From Candidatus Thorarchaeota archaeon (GTDB lineage: Archaea > Asgardarchaeota > Thorarchaeia > Thorarchaeales > Thorarchaeaceae), in NCBI GenBank assembly GCA_004524445.1, contig SDNP01000017.1, positions 1-64,000 of the forward strand: a DNA stretch of 64,000 nucleotides. The letters are read 5' to 3'. Below are positions 41,758 to 51,160 of this stretch, in pieces. Both the position numbers and the translations under genes were made by a program. Under the pieces are notes generated by a model. That model ran no database searches. It worked only from the letters and a program-made list of their open reading frames with translations, and was not told the origin of the DNA. Each line of letters opens with the position of its first letter. The first letter of the stretch is position 1.

Positions 41758-44700
41758 TCACCTTGTTTCTTTCTTAGATTCTATAGATTCTTTCTTCTCC
41801 ATCGTTATTCCTGAACCAAAGGGGCCACCCGAAGAACGATAGCGGGTCAGTAGAAGAGACCCGACGACGATTTCTGCAACAATTGCAATAGTCCAAAACA
41901 TCATCATAATAGTATCTATGGCAGGCCCAGAAGATACTTGGATTAGGACTGTTCCCGATGCTCTTTCGAACTCAATTCCATCAATTGTATGAAGAGCAAT
42001 GATATAGTTTAAACGAGAGCCATCTGGATAACCACCTCTAATAGCATATGCAAAAGCACCATTTTCGTCCGTGGAAGTGGTTTGGTATTCCGACGTGCTG
42101 TTCAGATATATTCGCACTCTTCGCCCGACAATGGGATTCTCTTGGTCATCCAGCAGCCTCCCAGATATTGAGAATGTTGAGTCGGGAAATACGGATGACG
42201 GAGATAGGTCAAGAATTTCAACAGCCACAACGATATGCACCGTTGATTCACTTGTGTCGTCTGAAGCGTCAATGAGCCCTACACCGCTGAAGACCGCTCT
42301 AGCAACAAAATGACCACTTCCGGCAGTCCAGCCAGTAGAAATATCGATGGTTGTGGTGAAGAGACCGGTTCCGGATAGAGTGACTGTCTGCATTAGCGTG
42401 TTGTTTAGGTAGATGTCAACATCTTCTCCACCTACTGAATTTCCATCCTCATCCACTAGATTGACACTAACTGTGAAATTCTCACTGACAAGAACAATGC
42501 CATCGCTTTCAATAACAATGGAAACTATTGAACGCAGGTGTACGTCCACTATCCAGAAGTCTGATGCCTCGGATAGTTCGCGATAGCTAGACACTGCAAT
42601 AGCACTGAGATTGTATGAACCAGCCTCCTGGTCAGATTCTATGACAATGGTGAAGATGAAGTTACCGTTTGAATCGGTAGTGGTGGTTAGTCCTGTGAGT
42701 GTGCCGTTGACTAACAGCTCCACCTCTAAGTCACCAATTCCACCCCCTTCGTTGGTTACACTGCCATTCATTTCAAGTGAGTCACCCCTGTTAACGACAG
42801 CGACCTCTTGAGTATCGAGGATGATTGTGATTGAATCACGCACTTCTACAAATTCTTCAGTTGTTTCGGCTTCGGAATACGCTTCTGATGGTTGAACGAA
42901 TCTGGCATAGAGGGCAATCAGACCAACATCTTCAAAGTATGGCAAGTTCAGATAGTGAATATAGGATCCGTCTATGCCATCTTCAACTGTGATTGTGGCT
43001 ATTAGTTCACCATTCCAGAAAATCTCTACATCTTCATTGACGATAGCTGTACCATTTCCAAAGGTAAGAGTGCCATTGATTGTGATAGTATCGCCCAAGT
43101 ATGCCAAAGACACGTTAGCTGATACAGTGAGCGAAACTGGAATCTGTTCAATAAATGCACTTCGAATGGATGACTCTCCTGATGCAACATAGGAGTCAGT
43201 CGGAGTACAATTTGCCCAGATATCCTTGAGGCCAAGCGTTTCAGTATTTCCAATTCTAAACAGGTATTGAAACGAGCCATCAGCTTCAGTGACGACTGAA
43301 ATAATGAGTTCTGCGAATTCATCTGAGCCAACTGATATCCAGTAGATATCTACAGTCTGTCCTCCATACGATGTTCCGTCGTCTAACTCAAGGGTCCCAG
43401 ATATGTTTAGCCATTCACTCCGATAGACCGTAAGTGGATAGGATATCGCACTGTTTAGTGTTAGTGTCCAGACTAGTTCATACGGGTCAATATCGATGGA
43501 TATAGGGGCAGATGTCGTATTAGATATCCAGTTATTGGATGACGTGAATCTAGTTGTCAAATCGTATGTACCAGGGGGATACGACTGTGGAACTGTCCAA
43601 TAACCTGTGAATGAACCATCGGCGGCTGATGTTGTAGTGTCAACTACTTCTCCATTAACAAGAATCTCTACTATGCCCCCACCATATGGCACATCGGGAT
43701 CGGGTTCATCATAATACAAGATTCCCGATATCACGATGGTTTCCGTTGGATGATAGGAGGTTGTCCCGCCCGTACTGATGGAGGAGAATGTCGTTGACCA
43801 TCTCAATAATGTGAGTGACTGATGAGCAGACTCCTTGGCCTCGATAAGACTCGTCCCAGAATAGGTTGCATACACCTCCACTGACAGGATAGTGTCCTCA
43901 TCCATCTTGTCATATATGAAAGAGACCTCTCCCGTGGCATTTGTTGTGAGTGTGACCAGATTGAAATCTGTTCCATTGTACCACCATAGAGTTATCTCTG
44001 CGTTTGAGATATCAGACCCATTTAGAAAGAACAGGTGTGCTGTTATTGTCACTGTTTCATTAAGATGCACCGGATTTGGATTAACACTAACATCAAGGAC
44101 AACCGGATAAAGCTGCAACGTAATAGTGGTGCCTGGTATTGAGGATGCATCATCCCAGAGGGCATTTGTGCTGGAATAGTCCGCCCAGATTGTGACATCA
44201 CCCGGAGAGTCATCCGGTGGAGAGAGGTTGATTGTCAAGTTGTAATGGCCGGTTGAATTGGTGGTATGGAAACCAAGATCAATCTCATCAGTACCATTAT
44301 CCCAAAATACACGAACCTGCTCGTTCGGAATTCCTGTTCCGTTGTGTGTGAAAGAAAGCTGCCCAAAGATGAAGACGGCCTGATCAAGGTAATAGGAAGA
44401 GCTATTGGTTGCAGTTGTGAGGTCTAGTGCATAGAGAATTACTTGAACAGTCCTCATAGGAGAGGTTGCATTATCCCAAAGGGGATTGGTACTCCTATAC
44501 TCTGCCCAGATGTAGATAGCTCCCAATGCGTCGGCAAATGAATAATTGTAGAGGAATGAATATCCTCCAGATGAGTTTGTTATCCTGAGGTATTCAGAGA
44601 CTGTTTCATTACCATAGTCATAGAAGATGCTTATCGTTTCTCCTGATATTGGTGCGCCATTCTCGACAAAAGAAAGGGTCCCGGAGAATAGTAGGACCTC

Positions 44701-47700
44701 GTCTTGGTGTACTTGGGTTGCATTTACAGTACCGGTCAAGTCCAGTTGATAGAGCTGCACTGTGAGAGATGGACTGAGCCAAGCCGATGAGCTGTTGTAT
44801 ATCGGATCGGTAGAGGTGTGAATTGCCTGAATATCTATTATGCCTTCTGAGTCTTGACTCAGTGAGAAGTTGTAAACGAATGAGTAATCTCCGCTTGAGT
44901 TCGTCACCACAAAGAAGGAATATGCTGAGCCATTGTCCCATTGTATCTCGACTGTATATCCAGCTAGGGGGGTTCCATTATTCAAATGCAGATTCCCATA
45001 GATGAGGATAGACTCATTTAGGTGGACAATAGTTGAGTTTGAATTAACTGATATGATTGAGGCGTAGTTCGAAACAGACAATGAGATATGTTGGGACTCG
45101 TTACTTGCGAATGCGGCTGTGGGGGATATGAATTCCGTCCAGACTCGTACGGCTGCAAGTTCATGGTCGATAGGAACTTGATAATCAAACAGGTAGCCAC
45201 CGCTTGAATTGGTATATGTCCCCGTAAGGTTATGAGTACCGGTTGAGTTCTGCCACCAGATTGTTAGATGAGCTCCTTGAAGCAAGGCAGGGATTTCCGG
45301 CAAAACAACCAACCCTTGGATACGAACAACTTCTGATCTACTAACGGGATTAGGAGTTGCGGAGATAGTGATAGTAACATCATACTTCTTCACAGTGATT
45401 GAAAGATTCACTGAGCGGCTGCTCTGATAGTAAGGTTCTGTTGATGAAAATTCGCTCCAATAGGTCACTTGACCTTCATAACCGCTTGGAACGGTGTATA
45501 CAAATTCATAATATCCAGTTGATGTTGTTGTGTTACTCCCGATTTCGACGGGCCCGCCATCAGCCTCCCACCATATGTCTATCGTTCTGTCGGCAAGTGC
45601 GGTACCATTCGAGGCATCTGTAAGATAGCCATAGATTGTTATGTTCTCAAAAATATGCACTGGGTCGGGGGAGCGAGGTGAGGAGTCAATGCTCAAGTCA
45701 GTAAGTCCCGACCTAATAGTAATTGGAATCGGGATGCTCGTATTACCATCCAGAAGGGAGAATGTGGATGTCCAGTTGACCTGTGCGTAGGCTGTACCTG
45801 GGGGATAGTCCCAAGGGACATCATAGCTAAATAGGTAGCCTCCTGAGCTATTAGTTGTGGTTGTGGAAACCAGTGTTCCATTAAGAATGATACCAACTGT
45901 TTCTCCAACTAGAGGTGTACCATTAAGTAGTTCTAGAGTTCCCTCATATGTGATATTTGAACCAGCATAGGTATCAGTTGGAGATACTGAAAGTCCGAAG
46001 CTTGGATGTCCACGAACTTCCACCGTGGAGTTATCTTCGGATCGACCCGGCAATATAATCGGAAATCCTGTTTCGCTGTCATATTCGCCAGCATACTGAG
46101 CCCATAGTAAGTGGTCGCCCGTTACCATGCGAACAAGGTCCGCAGGATTAACAAAGATATCAATCTCATAGTGCCCATCCGATTCAATTGTGGCATTGCC
46201 ATAGAATAATTCATCCCACATTATCTGCATCTGATCGTTATCCAGTGTTGTACCATCCACAGGTTGACCATTGACAGTTAGGGTGCCATACACATGAAGG
46301 ACATCTTCCCAATGAGCGGTGTAGTTATCAAAGCCAAGCTTGATATTCACGTCGGTTGTTTCGCTCGGAATGAAATTCGAGCTCTTTCTGAGGGGTTGTG
46401 TCGACAATGGATTGGCCTCACCCACAGCATATACTGTAGTGAAATTGCTTATCGAATAGACGTCAGAATTCCAAGTTGCTGATATATTATGGGAACCAAT
46501 TGTTGCATTGTCGGGGAACGTGTAGGTGATATTTGCCAAGGGCAAATAAGTTCCCTGTTCAATCTCCGCTGTGCCCATCAATACATTGTCTGTCTCATCA
46601 CGATAAACAATTGTTTCATTTCTGGTCACTGGGATGTCATTTACGAGGAGGAGCGAACTCAAATTGAATGGTTCACCAATGAGAGACCATTGTGGTGGAA
46701 AGACGTAGAGGGAAACATTTCCTTCTCCGGAATTAGCTGGGAGCTCACCACCGCCCATATTATCTGGAAGACTAAGCGGTATGACTTGAATCCACTCTCC
46801 ACCTCCGCCCTGAAGAGGAATAAAGACTTCCGCGTAAAACATCATATGACGTACTCGAATAATTCGATAGCCGTCCTGGGCATCCCCAAGCGCATAACCT
46901 GTTGTCATTCGTGCAGGTATTCCTAAGTCACGCATGAAGACACAATAGGCGGTCGCGAAGTCCATTGGCAGGCCTCCACCTCGTTCTATAAACCAATCTG
47001 TCACTTCACGGTCACTTGGAGGTCTCTCATTGATGCGGTCCTCATCAATTATGAGATCATAGGTGTCACGAAAGTATACCTCAACTGCGCGTGCTTTCTG
47101 ATAGGCATTATCTCCGACATCAACGAATTGGTCCACTTCGTTTTGGACGCGAGGTGTGAGTTCACCCACCAAGGAGAGGTCAGTATACAGGCTGGTGATA
47201 CTAGCTGGGGCTGCGCTGCCTTCTACTGCATTATCTGAGATGTTCTGTTGATTTTGTTCGGTGTATGTCACATTATAGCTGACTAGTATGGTTTCGTTTG
47301 TATCACCCAGAAGCATTGGACTAAATCGTACTGTTCCATAATCATCGGTAGAGAGTTCATAACTCTCAATCCTTCCCGCAGGTTCACTCTGAAACGAGTC
47401 TTGGATTATCTGAGCCTCAGGAAAAATCGTCGGCAACTGAATCTCACCCACGTTAGGCCCAACAGAAATATTCAGGTAAATGGTATAGATAGTATTCCCT
47501 TGATTGGTCGCCACTTCTTGTGAGATGCCAGAAAAGGAGTATTGGGAAGCTTGTGTTTTTGACCAACCAGAGCCGTCATACTCATCGTATGCGCTATTCC
47601 GCCATAATTGAGGAGGTTGGTCCGGTTCTGCTATAAAGACAACATTTTCCATTTGTTCAAGAAGATTCTCCGGTAGTTCTTGATCTAGTGGTAAATCAGT

Positions 47701-47928
47701 ATAATTCACGTTCTCAAACCAGTTAGTACGTCCACCGGCCCATTCAAGGTCGTATTCCCAGGGAGGGATTTCCTCATATGGTTGATGTGGCTGATATGCT
47801 CTAACGTTTCCGCTCTGTATCATTATGAGGGTATAAGTCCCCCAAATAATGGTGGCAATAATGAATAGGGAACTAGCTATGGTGATTATTCCCATTTTTC
47901 GTTTGGTCTCTATCTTGCTGGCACTCAA
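41758..47928 (-). CDS. Giant Ig-repeat surface protein with degenerate transglutaminase domain
   Basis: A 2056-aa protein: a cytoplasmic start, TM helix (about 13-37), a beta-rich region (60-240), a transglutaminase-like domain (about 270-390), then some 14 Ig-like repeats of about 100 residues with recurring NGT-x-L-x-G-x-x-V-x-I-x-W and TNSSGGYxFxY motifs, and a C-terminal TM helix (about 2005-2028) with a Lys-rich tail. In the transglutaminase domain the region RGGGLPMDFATAY has Pro321 where the catalytic Cys belongs. His361 is kept in RHMMFYAEV, but Ile383 replaces the Asp (WIQVIP). It is probably non-catalytic and used for binding. It has many N-x-S/T sites. It heads the MoxR operon. Confidence 0.85.
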   Translation of the reverse strand: MSASKIETKRKMGIITIASSLFIIATIIWGTYTLIMIQSGNVRAYQPHQPYEEIPPWEYDLEWAGGRTNWFENVNYTDLPLDQELPENLLEQMENVVFIAEPDQPPQLWRNSAYDEYDGSGWSKTQASQYSFSGISQEVATNQGNTIYTIYLNISVGPNVGEIQLPTIFPEAQIIQDSFQSEPAGRIESYELSTDDYGTVRFSPMLLGDTNETILVSYNVTYTEQNQQNISDNAVEGSAAPASITSLYTDLSLVGELTPRVQNEVDQFVDVGDNAYQKARAVEVYFRDTYDLIIDEDRINERPPSDREVTDWFIERGGGLPMDFATAYCVFMRDLGIPARMTTGYALGDAQDGYRIIRVRHMMFYAEVFIPLQGGGGEWIQVIPLSLPDNMGGGELPANSGEGNVSLYVFPPQWSLIGEPFNLSSLLLVNDIPVTRNETIVYRDETDNVLMGTAEIEQGTYLPLANITYTFPDNATIGSHNISATWNSDVYSISNFTTVYAVGEANPLSTQPLRKSSNFIPSETTDVNIKLGFDNYTAHWEDVLHVYGTLTVNGQPVDGTTLDNDQMQIMWDELFYGNATIESDGHYEIDIFVNPADLVRMVTGDHLLWAQYAGEYDSETGFPIILPGRSEDNSTVEVRGHPSFGLSVSPTDTYAGSNITYEGTLELLNGTPLVGETVGIILNGTLVSTTTTNSSGGYLFSYDVPWDYPPGTAYAQVNWTSTFSLLDGNTSIPIPITIRSGLTDLSIDSSPRSPDPVHIFENITIYGYLTDASNGTALADRTIDIWWEADGGPVEIGSNTTTSTGYYEFVYTVPSGYEGQVTYWSEFSSTEPYYQSSRSVNLSITVKKYDVTITISATPNPVSRSEVVRIQGLVVLPEIPALLQGAHLTIWWQNSTGTHNLTGTYTNSSGGYLFDYQVPIDHELAAVRVWTEFISPTAAFASNESQHISLSVSNYASIISVNSNSTIVHLNESILIYGNLHLNNGTPLAGYTVEIQWDNGSAYSFFVVTNSSGDYSFVYNFSLSQDSEGIIDIQAIHTSTDPIYNSSSAWLSPSLTVQLYQLDLTGTVNATQVHQDEVLLFSGTLSFVENGAPISGETISIFYDYGNETVSEYLRITNSSGGYSFLYNYSFADALGAIYIWAEYRSTNPLWDNATSPMRTVQVILYALDLTTATNSSSYYLDQAVFIFGQLSFTHNGTGIPNEQVRVFWDNGTDEIDLGFHTTNSTGHYNLTINLSPPDDSPGDVTIWADYSSTNALWDDASSIPGTTITLQLYPVVLDVSVNPNPVHLNETVTITAHLFFLNGSDISNAEITLWWYNGTDFNLVTLTTNATGEVSFIYDKMDEDTILSVEVYATYSGTSLIEAKESAHQSLTLLRWSTTFSSISTGGTTSYHPTETIVISGILYYDEPDPDVPYGGGIVEILVNGEVVDTTTSAADGSFTGYWTVPQSYPPGTYDLTTRFTSSNNWISNTTSAPISIDIDPYELVWTLTLNSAISYPLTVYRSEWLNISGTLELDDGTSYGGQTVDIYWISVGSDEFAELIISVVTEADGSFQYLFRIGNTETLGLKDIWANCTPTDSYVASGESSIRSAFIEQIPVSLTVSANVSLAYLGDTITINGTLTFGNGTAIVNEDVEIFWNGELIATITVEDGIDGSYIHYLNLPYFEDVGLIALYARFVQPSEAYSEAETTEEFVEVRDSITIILDTQEVAVVNRGDSLEMNGSVTNEGGGIGDLEVELLVNGTLTGLTTTTDSNGNFIFTIVIESDQEAGSYNLSAIAVSSYRELSEASDFWIVDVHLRSIVSIVIESDGIVLVSENFTVSVNLVDEDGNSVGGEDVDIYLNNTLMQTVTLSGTGLFTTTIDISTGWTAGSGHFVARAVFSGVGLIDASDDTSESTVHIVVAVEILDLSPSSVFPDSTFSISGRLLDDQENPIVGRRVRIYLNSTSEYQTTSTDENGAFAYAIRGGYPDGSRLNYIIALHTIDGIEFERASGTVLIQVSSGPAIDTIMMMFWTIAIVAEIVVGSLLLTRYRSSGGPFGSGITMEKKESIESKKETR

Positions 47929-48103
47929 TGGCGTCCCTCTAGGCTTCCTTGGGCGTGCATCTGTGAAGTTAGAAACTTCACTGCATAGGCAAAACCTCAG
48001 GTGGTATTCAGACTTCCTAAAGGTAGTGTTTAAAGGATTTCTTGCATGGCTCCCTTCAATAAATCGATACGGGAAGGCACTAGAGTTGAATCAATCCGAG
48101 GAC

Positions 48104-48697
48104 ATGACCGAATTCCCGAGGGAACCTATTGAAGAATACGTGAAACAGACTCTGGGGGATGATGAAATCGGAGCGCATACCTACGATCATATTGAGCGTG
48201 TTTTGACTTTGGCATTGGATATGGCTGGTGAGATGAGAGTGAATATTCGAGTGCTAGGTGCTTCTGCCCTGCTCCATGATATAGGAAGACCCTTCGAAAA
48301 ACAGGTGGAAAAATCTCACTCAGTACTATCAGGTGAAATGAGTGTAGAGATTCTGAGAAATCTGGGATATTATGACTCAGAGATTGATTCTGTTATTCAA
48401 GCAATTAGAACCCACAGATTCAGCGAAGGGCTAGAACCCGTCAATGTCGAAGGTGAAATTCTAAGCGATGCTGACAAGCTGGATGCGATGGGAGCCATTG
48501 GAGTTTTTCGAGCCATTGCACAAGCCTCAGTCGACAACCGTGGCATCGAGGGGTTTCTTCAGCATGCACATGAGAAGCTCCTAAGATTACGTGACCTGAT
48601 GTATACAGAGATTGGACAACAGATGGCTCAAGAGCGTCACAAGGTACTAGAGGAATTTGTGAATCAGCTGGAGAAGGAAATGGGTCTTGTTAGCTAA
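48104..48697 (+). CDS. HD-domain hydrolase
   Basis: About 197 aa from ATG 48104 (an in-frame TTG at 48086 is an alternative; the open frame extends further left but overlaps the divergent surface gene). HTYDHIERVLTLAL (residues 27-40) gives the first His, ALLHDIGRPF (about 61-70) the HD pair, and ILSDADKLDAMG (about 121-132) the last Asp, so the metal site is complete. It is close to the YedJ/uncharacterised HD phosphohydrolase group. The substrate is probably a nucleotide or phosphoester. Its 3' end overlaps the convergent CYTH gene by eight bases. Confidence 0.85.
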   Translation: MTEFPREPIEEYVKQTLGDDEIGAHTYDHIERVLTLALDMAGEMRVNIRVLGASALLHDIGRPFEKQVEKSHSVLSGEMSVEILRNLGYYDSEIDSVIQAIRTHRFSEGLEPVNVEGEILSDADKLDAMGAIGVFRAIAQASVDNRGIEGFLQHAHEKLLRLRDLMYTEIGQQMAQERHKVLEEFVNQLEKEMGLVS

Positions 48698-49286
48698 GAG
48701 ATTTTTTGGCGAGGTATAATTCCAAATAAGACTCTCGAATCGAGTCTTTGCTGTTATACCCGATTCGTTCAACCAAATCCAGAAGCTCTTTCCGGGCGGC
48801 TTCAACTAAATCAGCCTCGGTAACCATTCTTTCGATTTCTACAAAGCACCCAACGTCTAATACATTGTCAAGGCCGATAGTAAGGTCGCCATATCTGTAG
48901 AAGATTCTCTGCTTCTCGATGCTGGCAACTTCTATGAAACCAAGTGAGGAGAGTATGGATTTAGCATTTTCAAGACTATCAACTCCAACTGAGGACTCGA
49001 CCCGCGTCTTCGTAGTTTTGTCAAGCTTAGGCCCTTTATACGTAATCTCAATGATAGGAAAATCCTCAAGATCGGTATTTTCGTGCCCTGTTTTAGCGAG
49101 TATTCTTCGCCTGAGACGCAGCGCCTCATCGGTCACTGAGTAATCCCTACACGGATGGTTATAATACAAGTCAACTTGTTTTTCTGAATTCTTCAGCTCG
49201 GCCCCAATAGACACTAATTGTCGTTCTACAGCCTCTAGATTGTCAACCTCAATTTTTACTTCCGCTTCAATGCTGGTCTTCTTCAT
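48690..49286 (-). CDS. CYTH-domain protein (CyaB/thiamine-triphosphatase type)
   Basis: About 198 aa from ATG 49286. The N-terminal IEAEVKIEV is the ExExK signature of the CYTH superfamily. Further traits are LRLRRRILAK, IIEITYKGPKLD and the later GFVEVASIEKQRIFY and VEIERMV strands that build the triphosphate tunnel. CYTH proteins include class IV adenylate cyclase and tripolyphosphatases; in archaea the activity is usually unproven, so I name the fold only. An upstream ATG (49370) would overlap the divergent threonine synthase gene. Confidence 0.85.
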   Translation of the reverse strand: MKKTSIEAEVKIEVDNLEAVERQLVSIGAELKNSEKQVDLYYNHPCRDYSVTDEALRLRRRILAKTGHENTDLEDFPIIEITYKGPKLDKTTKTRVESSVGVDSLENAKSILSSLGFIEVASIEKQRIFYRYGDLTIGLDNVLDVGCFVEIERMVTEADLVEAARKELLDLVERIGYNSKDSIRESYLELYLAKKSLS

Positions 49287-49391
49287 AGTCAATAGCCTCA
49301 TCGAGAACCCATACGAGCGAATGAATATTCGCCGATTGTGCCAGGAACTAATGTGCAAGCCACAAGCCACATAACCTTGGCATACTCTGTG

Positions 49392-50663
49392 ATGGTGGTT
49401 GATGTAAAAGTGTCTTTTGTCAGTACGTACCGGTGTGCAAAGTGCGGCAAGACATATGAAAATGAAACGGTGCCGCCTAATGACGGATGTGGTGGACGTA
49501 TTGATATTGAGCTTGATATCGAGTCACTAAAGGATGTAATGGATAAGACCACACTTGTAAATAGAGAAGCAGGACTTTGGAAATACTTTGAATTCCTACC
49601 CTTGACTAAAAGAGAGAGTATTGTCACTCTGGGAGAAGGCAACACTGCGCTACTAGAGAGCAAAAGACTCGCAGAGAAGATGCATCTCAAACATCTTTTC
49701 CTTAAGGATGAAACCACCAATCCATCGGGTTCATTCAAGGATAGACCCATCTGCGTAGGAATCAGCAGAGCCCTTGAAGATGGTGTGAAAACTGTTGCCG
49801 CAGCCTCTTCTGGAAATGCGGCTGCATCAATGTCAACATATGCGGCCAGAGCAGGTCTTGAGGCTATGGTATTTGTACCTGAAAATGCCCCCGCAGGAAA
49901 GCTAATTCATCTTAGGACTCTAGGAGCCAATGTGTTCAGAGTTAAGAAGGAGAAAGAGGGTGTCGACCCCACAACAACTCTTCTGAAGGATGCATGTGAC
50001 CAACTGAATTGGGTACCCTGTCCGTCGTTTGGCCCATTCAACTGCTTCCAGTATGAGGGAACAAAATCCCTTGCGTATGAAATATCCGAGCAAATGAATT
50101 GGAAGCCTCCCGACTGGATCCTCTTCCCCACTGGAAGCGGAGGACTAATGTCAGGAACCATGAAAGGATTCTCTGAATTTGAGCAGATGGGACTAATCGA
50201 TGAAATTCCTCGACCAGTTGTTGTTCAGCCGGAAGGGTGTGCACCCATTGTTCGAGCATTCAAGGAAGAACAACCGCCGTTGGATATCAAGCCATGGGAC
50301 TCAAATGAAACCATAGCAGGAGGACTTGCGGATCCATTTCCGTGGGATGGTGATGCCGCCTTGAAGCACTTGAAGGCGGAGGATGGCCAGGCTGTTTCGG
50401 TTCCAGATCCCCTAATTGAGAAATATCTCTTAGAACTGGGTAAGTTAGAAGGCATTTTTGCTGAACCAAGTGGAGTCGCCGCATTGGCGGGACTTGAACT
50501 ACTAGTCGATGATGGAACTATTGATTCGAGCGATAGAGTTGTCGTCCCTATTACTGGATCTGGGTTCAAAGACCTAGCAACCCCGGATAGGCTCACGCCC
50601 GATGTGAGAGTCATAACAGCTAGCGTCAAGGATTTAAAGACCGCCTTAGCAAAAAGGAAATGA
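49392..50663 (+). CDS. thrC: Threonine synthase
   Basis: About 423 aa from ATG 49392. It begins with a zinc-ribbon-like CAKCGKTYE ... DGCGG (residues 10-35) found in many archaeal threonine synthases. The PLP domain has the lysine loop TTNPSGSFKDRP (Schiff-base Lys near 118), SSGNAAAS, and a C-terminal PITGSGFKDLATP. It converts O-phosphohomoserine to threonine. A related cysteate or diaminopropionate-forming enzyme is possible but less likely. It is followed 21 bases later by the cytosine-deaminase-like gene. Confidence 0.85.
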   Translation: MVVDVKVSFVSTYRCAKCGKTYENETVPPNDGCGGRIDIELDIESLKDVMDKTTLVNREAGLWKYFEFLPLTKRESIVTLGEGNTALLESKRLAEKMHLKHLFLKDETTNPSGSFKDRPICVGISRALEDGVKTVAAASSGNAAASMSTYAARAGLEAMVFVPENAPAGKLIHLRTLGANVFRVKKEKEGVDPTTTLLKDACDQLNWVPCPSFGPFNCFQYEGTKSLAYEISEQMNWKPPDWILFPTGSGGLMSGTMKGFSEFEQMGLIDEIPRPVVVQPEGCAPIVRAFKEEQPPLDIKPWDSNETIAGGLADPFPWDGDAALKHLKAEDGQAVSVPDPLIEKYLLELGKLEGIFAEPSGVAALAGLELLVDDGTIDSSDRVVVPITGSGFKDLATPDRLTPDVRVITASVKDLKTALAKRK

Positions 50664-50684
50664 TACCAAGGAGATAGGGAGACC

Positions 50685-51122
50685 ATGGACGGATTTATGC
50701 AGTCAGCCATAGATGAAGCAAAGAAAGGGTTGAATGAGGGAGGGATTCCGATAGGAGCTGTCTTAGTTATTGGCGACAGGATAGTTGGTAGAGGTCATAA
50801 TAAGCGCATACAAGAGGACAGTCCCATCCTTCATGCAGAAATGGACTGCCTAGAGAATGTGGGACGCTTGACGGCAGGAGAGTATCAGAAGTCCACCCTA
50901 TACACAACTCTATCGCCTTGTGACATGTGCAGCGGAGCGGTGCTCTTGTATGGGATTCCTAGGGTTGTAATAGGCGAAAATCGAACTTTCCAGGGCCCGG
51001 AAAATTATCTTAGAAGTCGCGGAGTTAGTTTGAAGGTATTTGATGATGCTGAATGTGTTGCGATGATGACCCAATTCATCAAAAAGAACCCAGACCTCTG
51101 GAATGAAGACATTGGAGAATAA
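50685..51122 (+). CDS. Cytosine deaminase, fungal FCY1-type
   Basis: A 145-aa zinc deaminase. HAEMDCLENVGR carries the zinc His and catalytic Glu, and LSPCDMCSGAVLLYGIPR the two zinc Cys. Agreement with yeast cytosine deaminase as I recall it extends along the whole chain: EGGIPIGAVL, GRGHN, TLYTTLSPCDMC, YGIPRVVIGEN and the final W-x-EDIGE that closes the active site. The product is thus probably a cytosine (or related pyrimidine/pterin) deaminase in the cytoplasm, making uracil for salvage. It sits between threonine synthase and the m5C methyltransferase, probably in one operon. Confidence 0.82.
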   Translation: MDGFMQSAIDEAKKGLNEGGIPIGAVLVIGDRIVGRGHNKRIQEDSPILHAEMDCLENVGRLTAGEYQKSTLYTTLSPCDMCSGAVLLYGIPRVVIGENRTFQGPENYLRSRGVSLKVFDDAECVAMMTQFIKKNPDLWNEDIGE

Positions 51123-51160
51123 CAACCACATGAACAGGGGATTAATTGAGGTGGGCACTG

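Noticed and set aside
41758..47928. Repeated DNA in the giant gene as a CRISPR or tandem-repeat locus
   Set aside because: Repeats are diverged Ig-domain codons in one continuous frame, about 300 bp apart, not short identical repeats with spacers.
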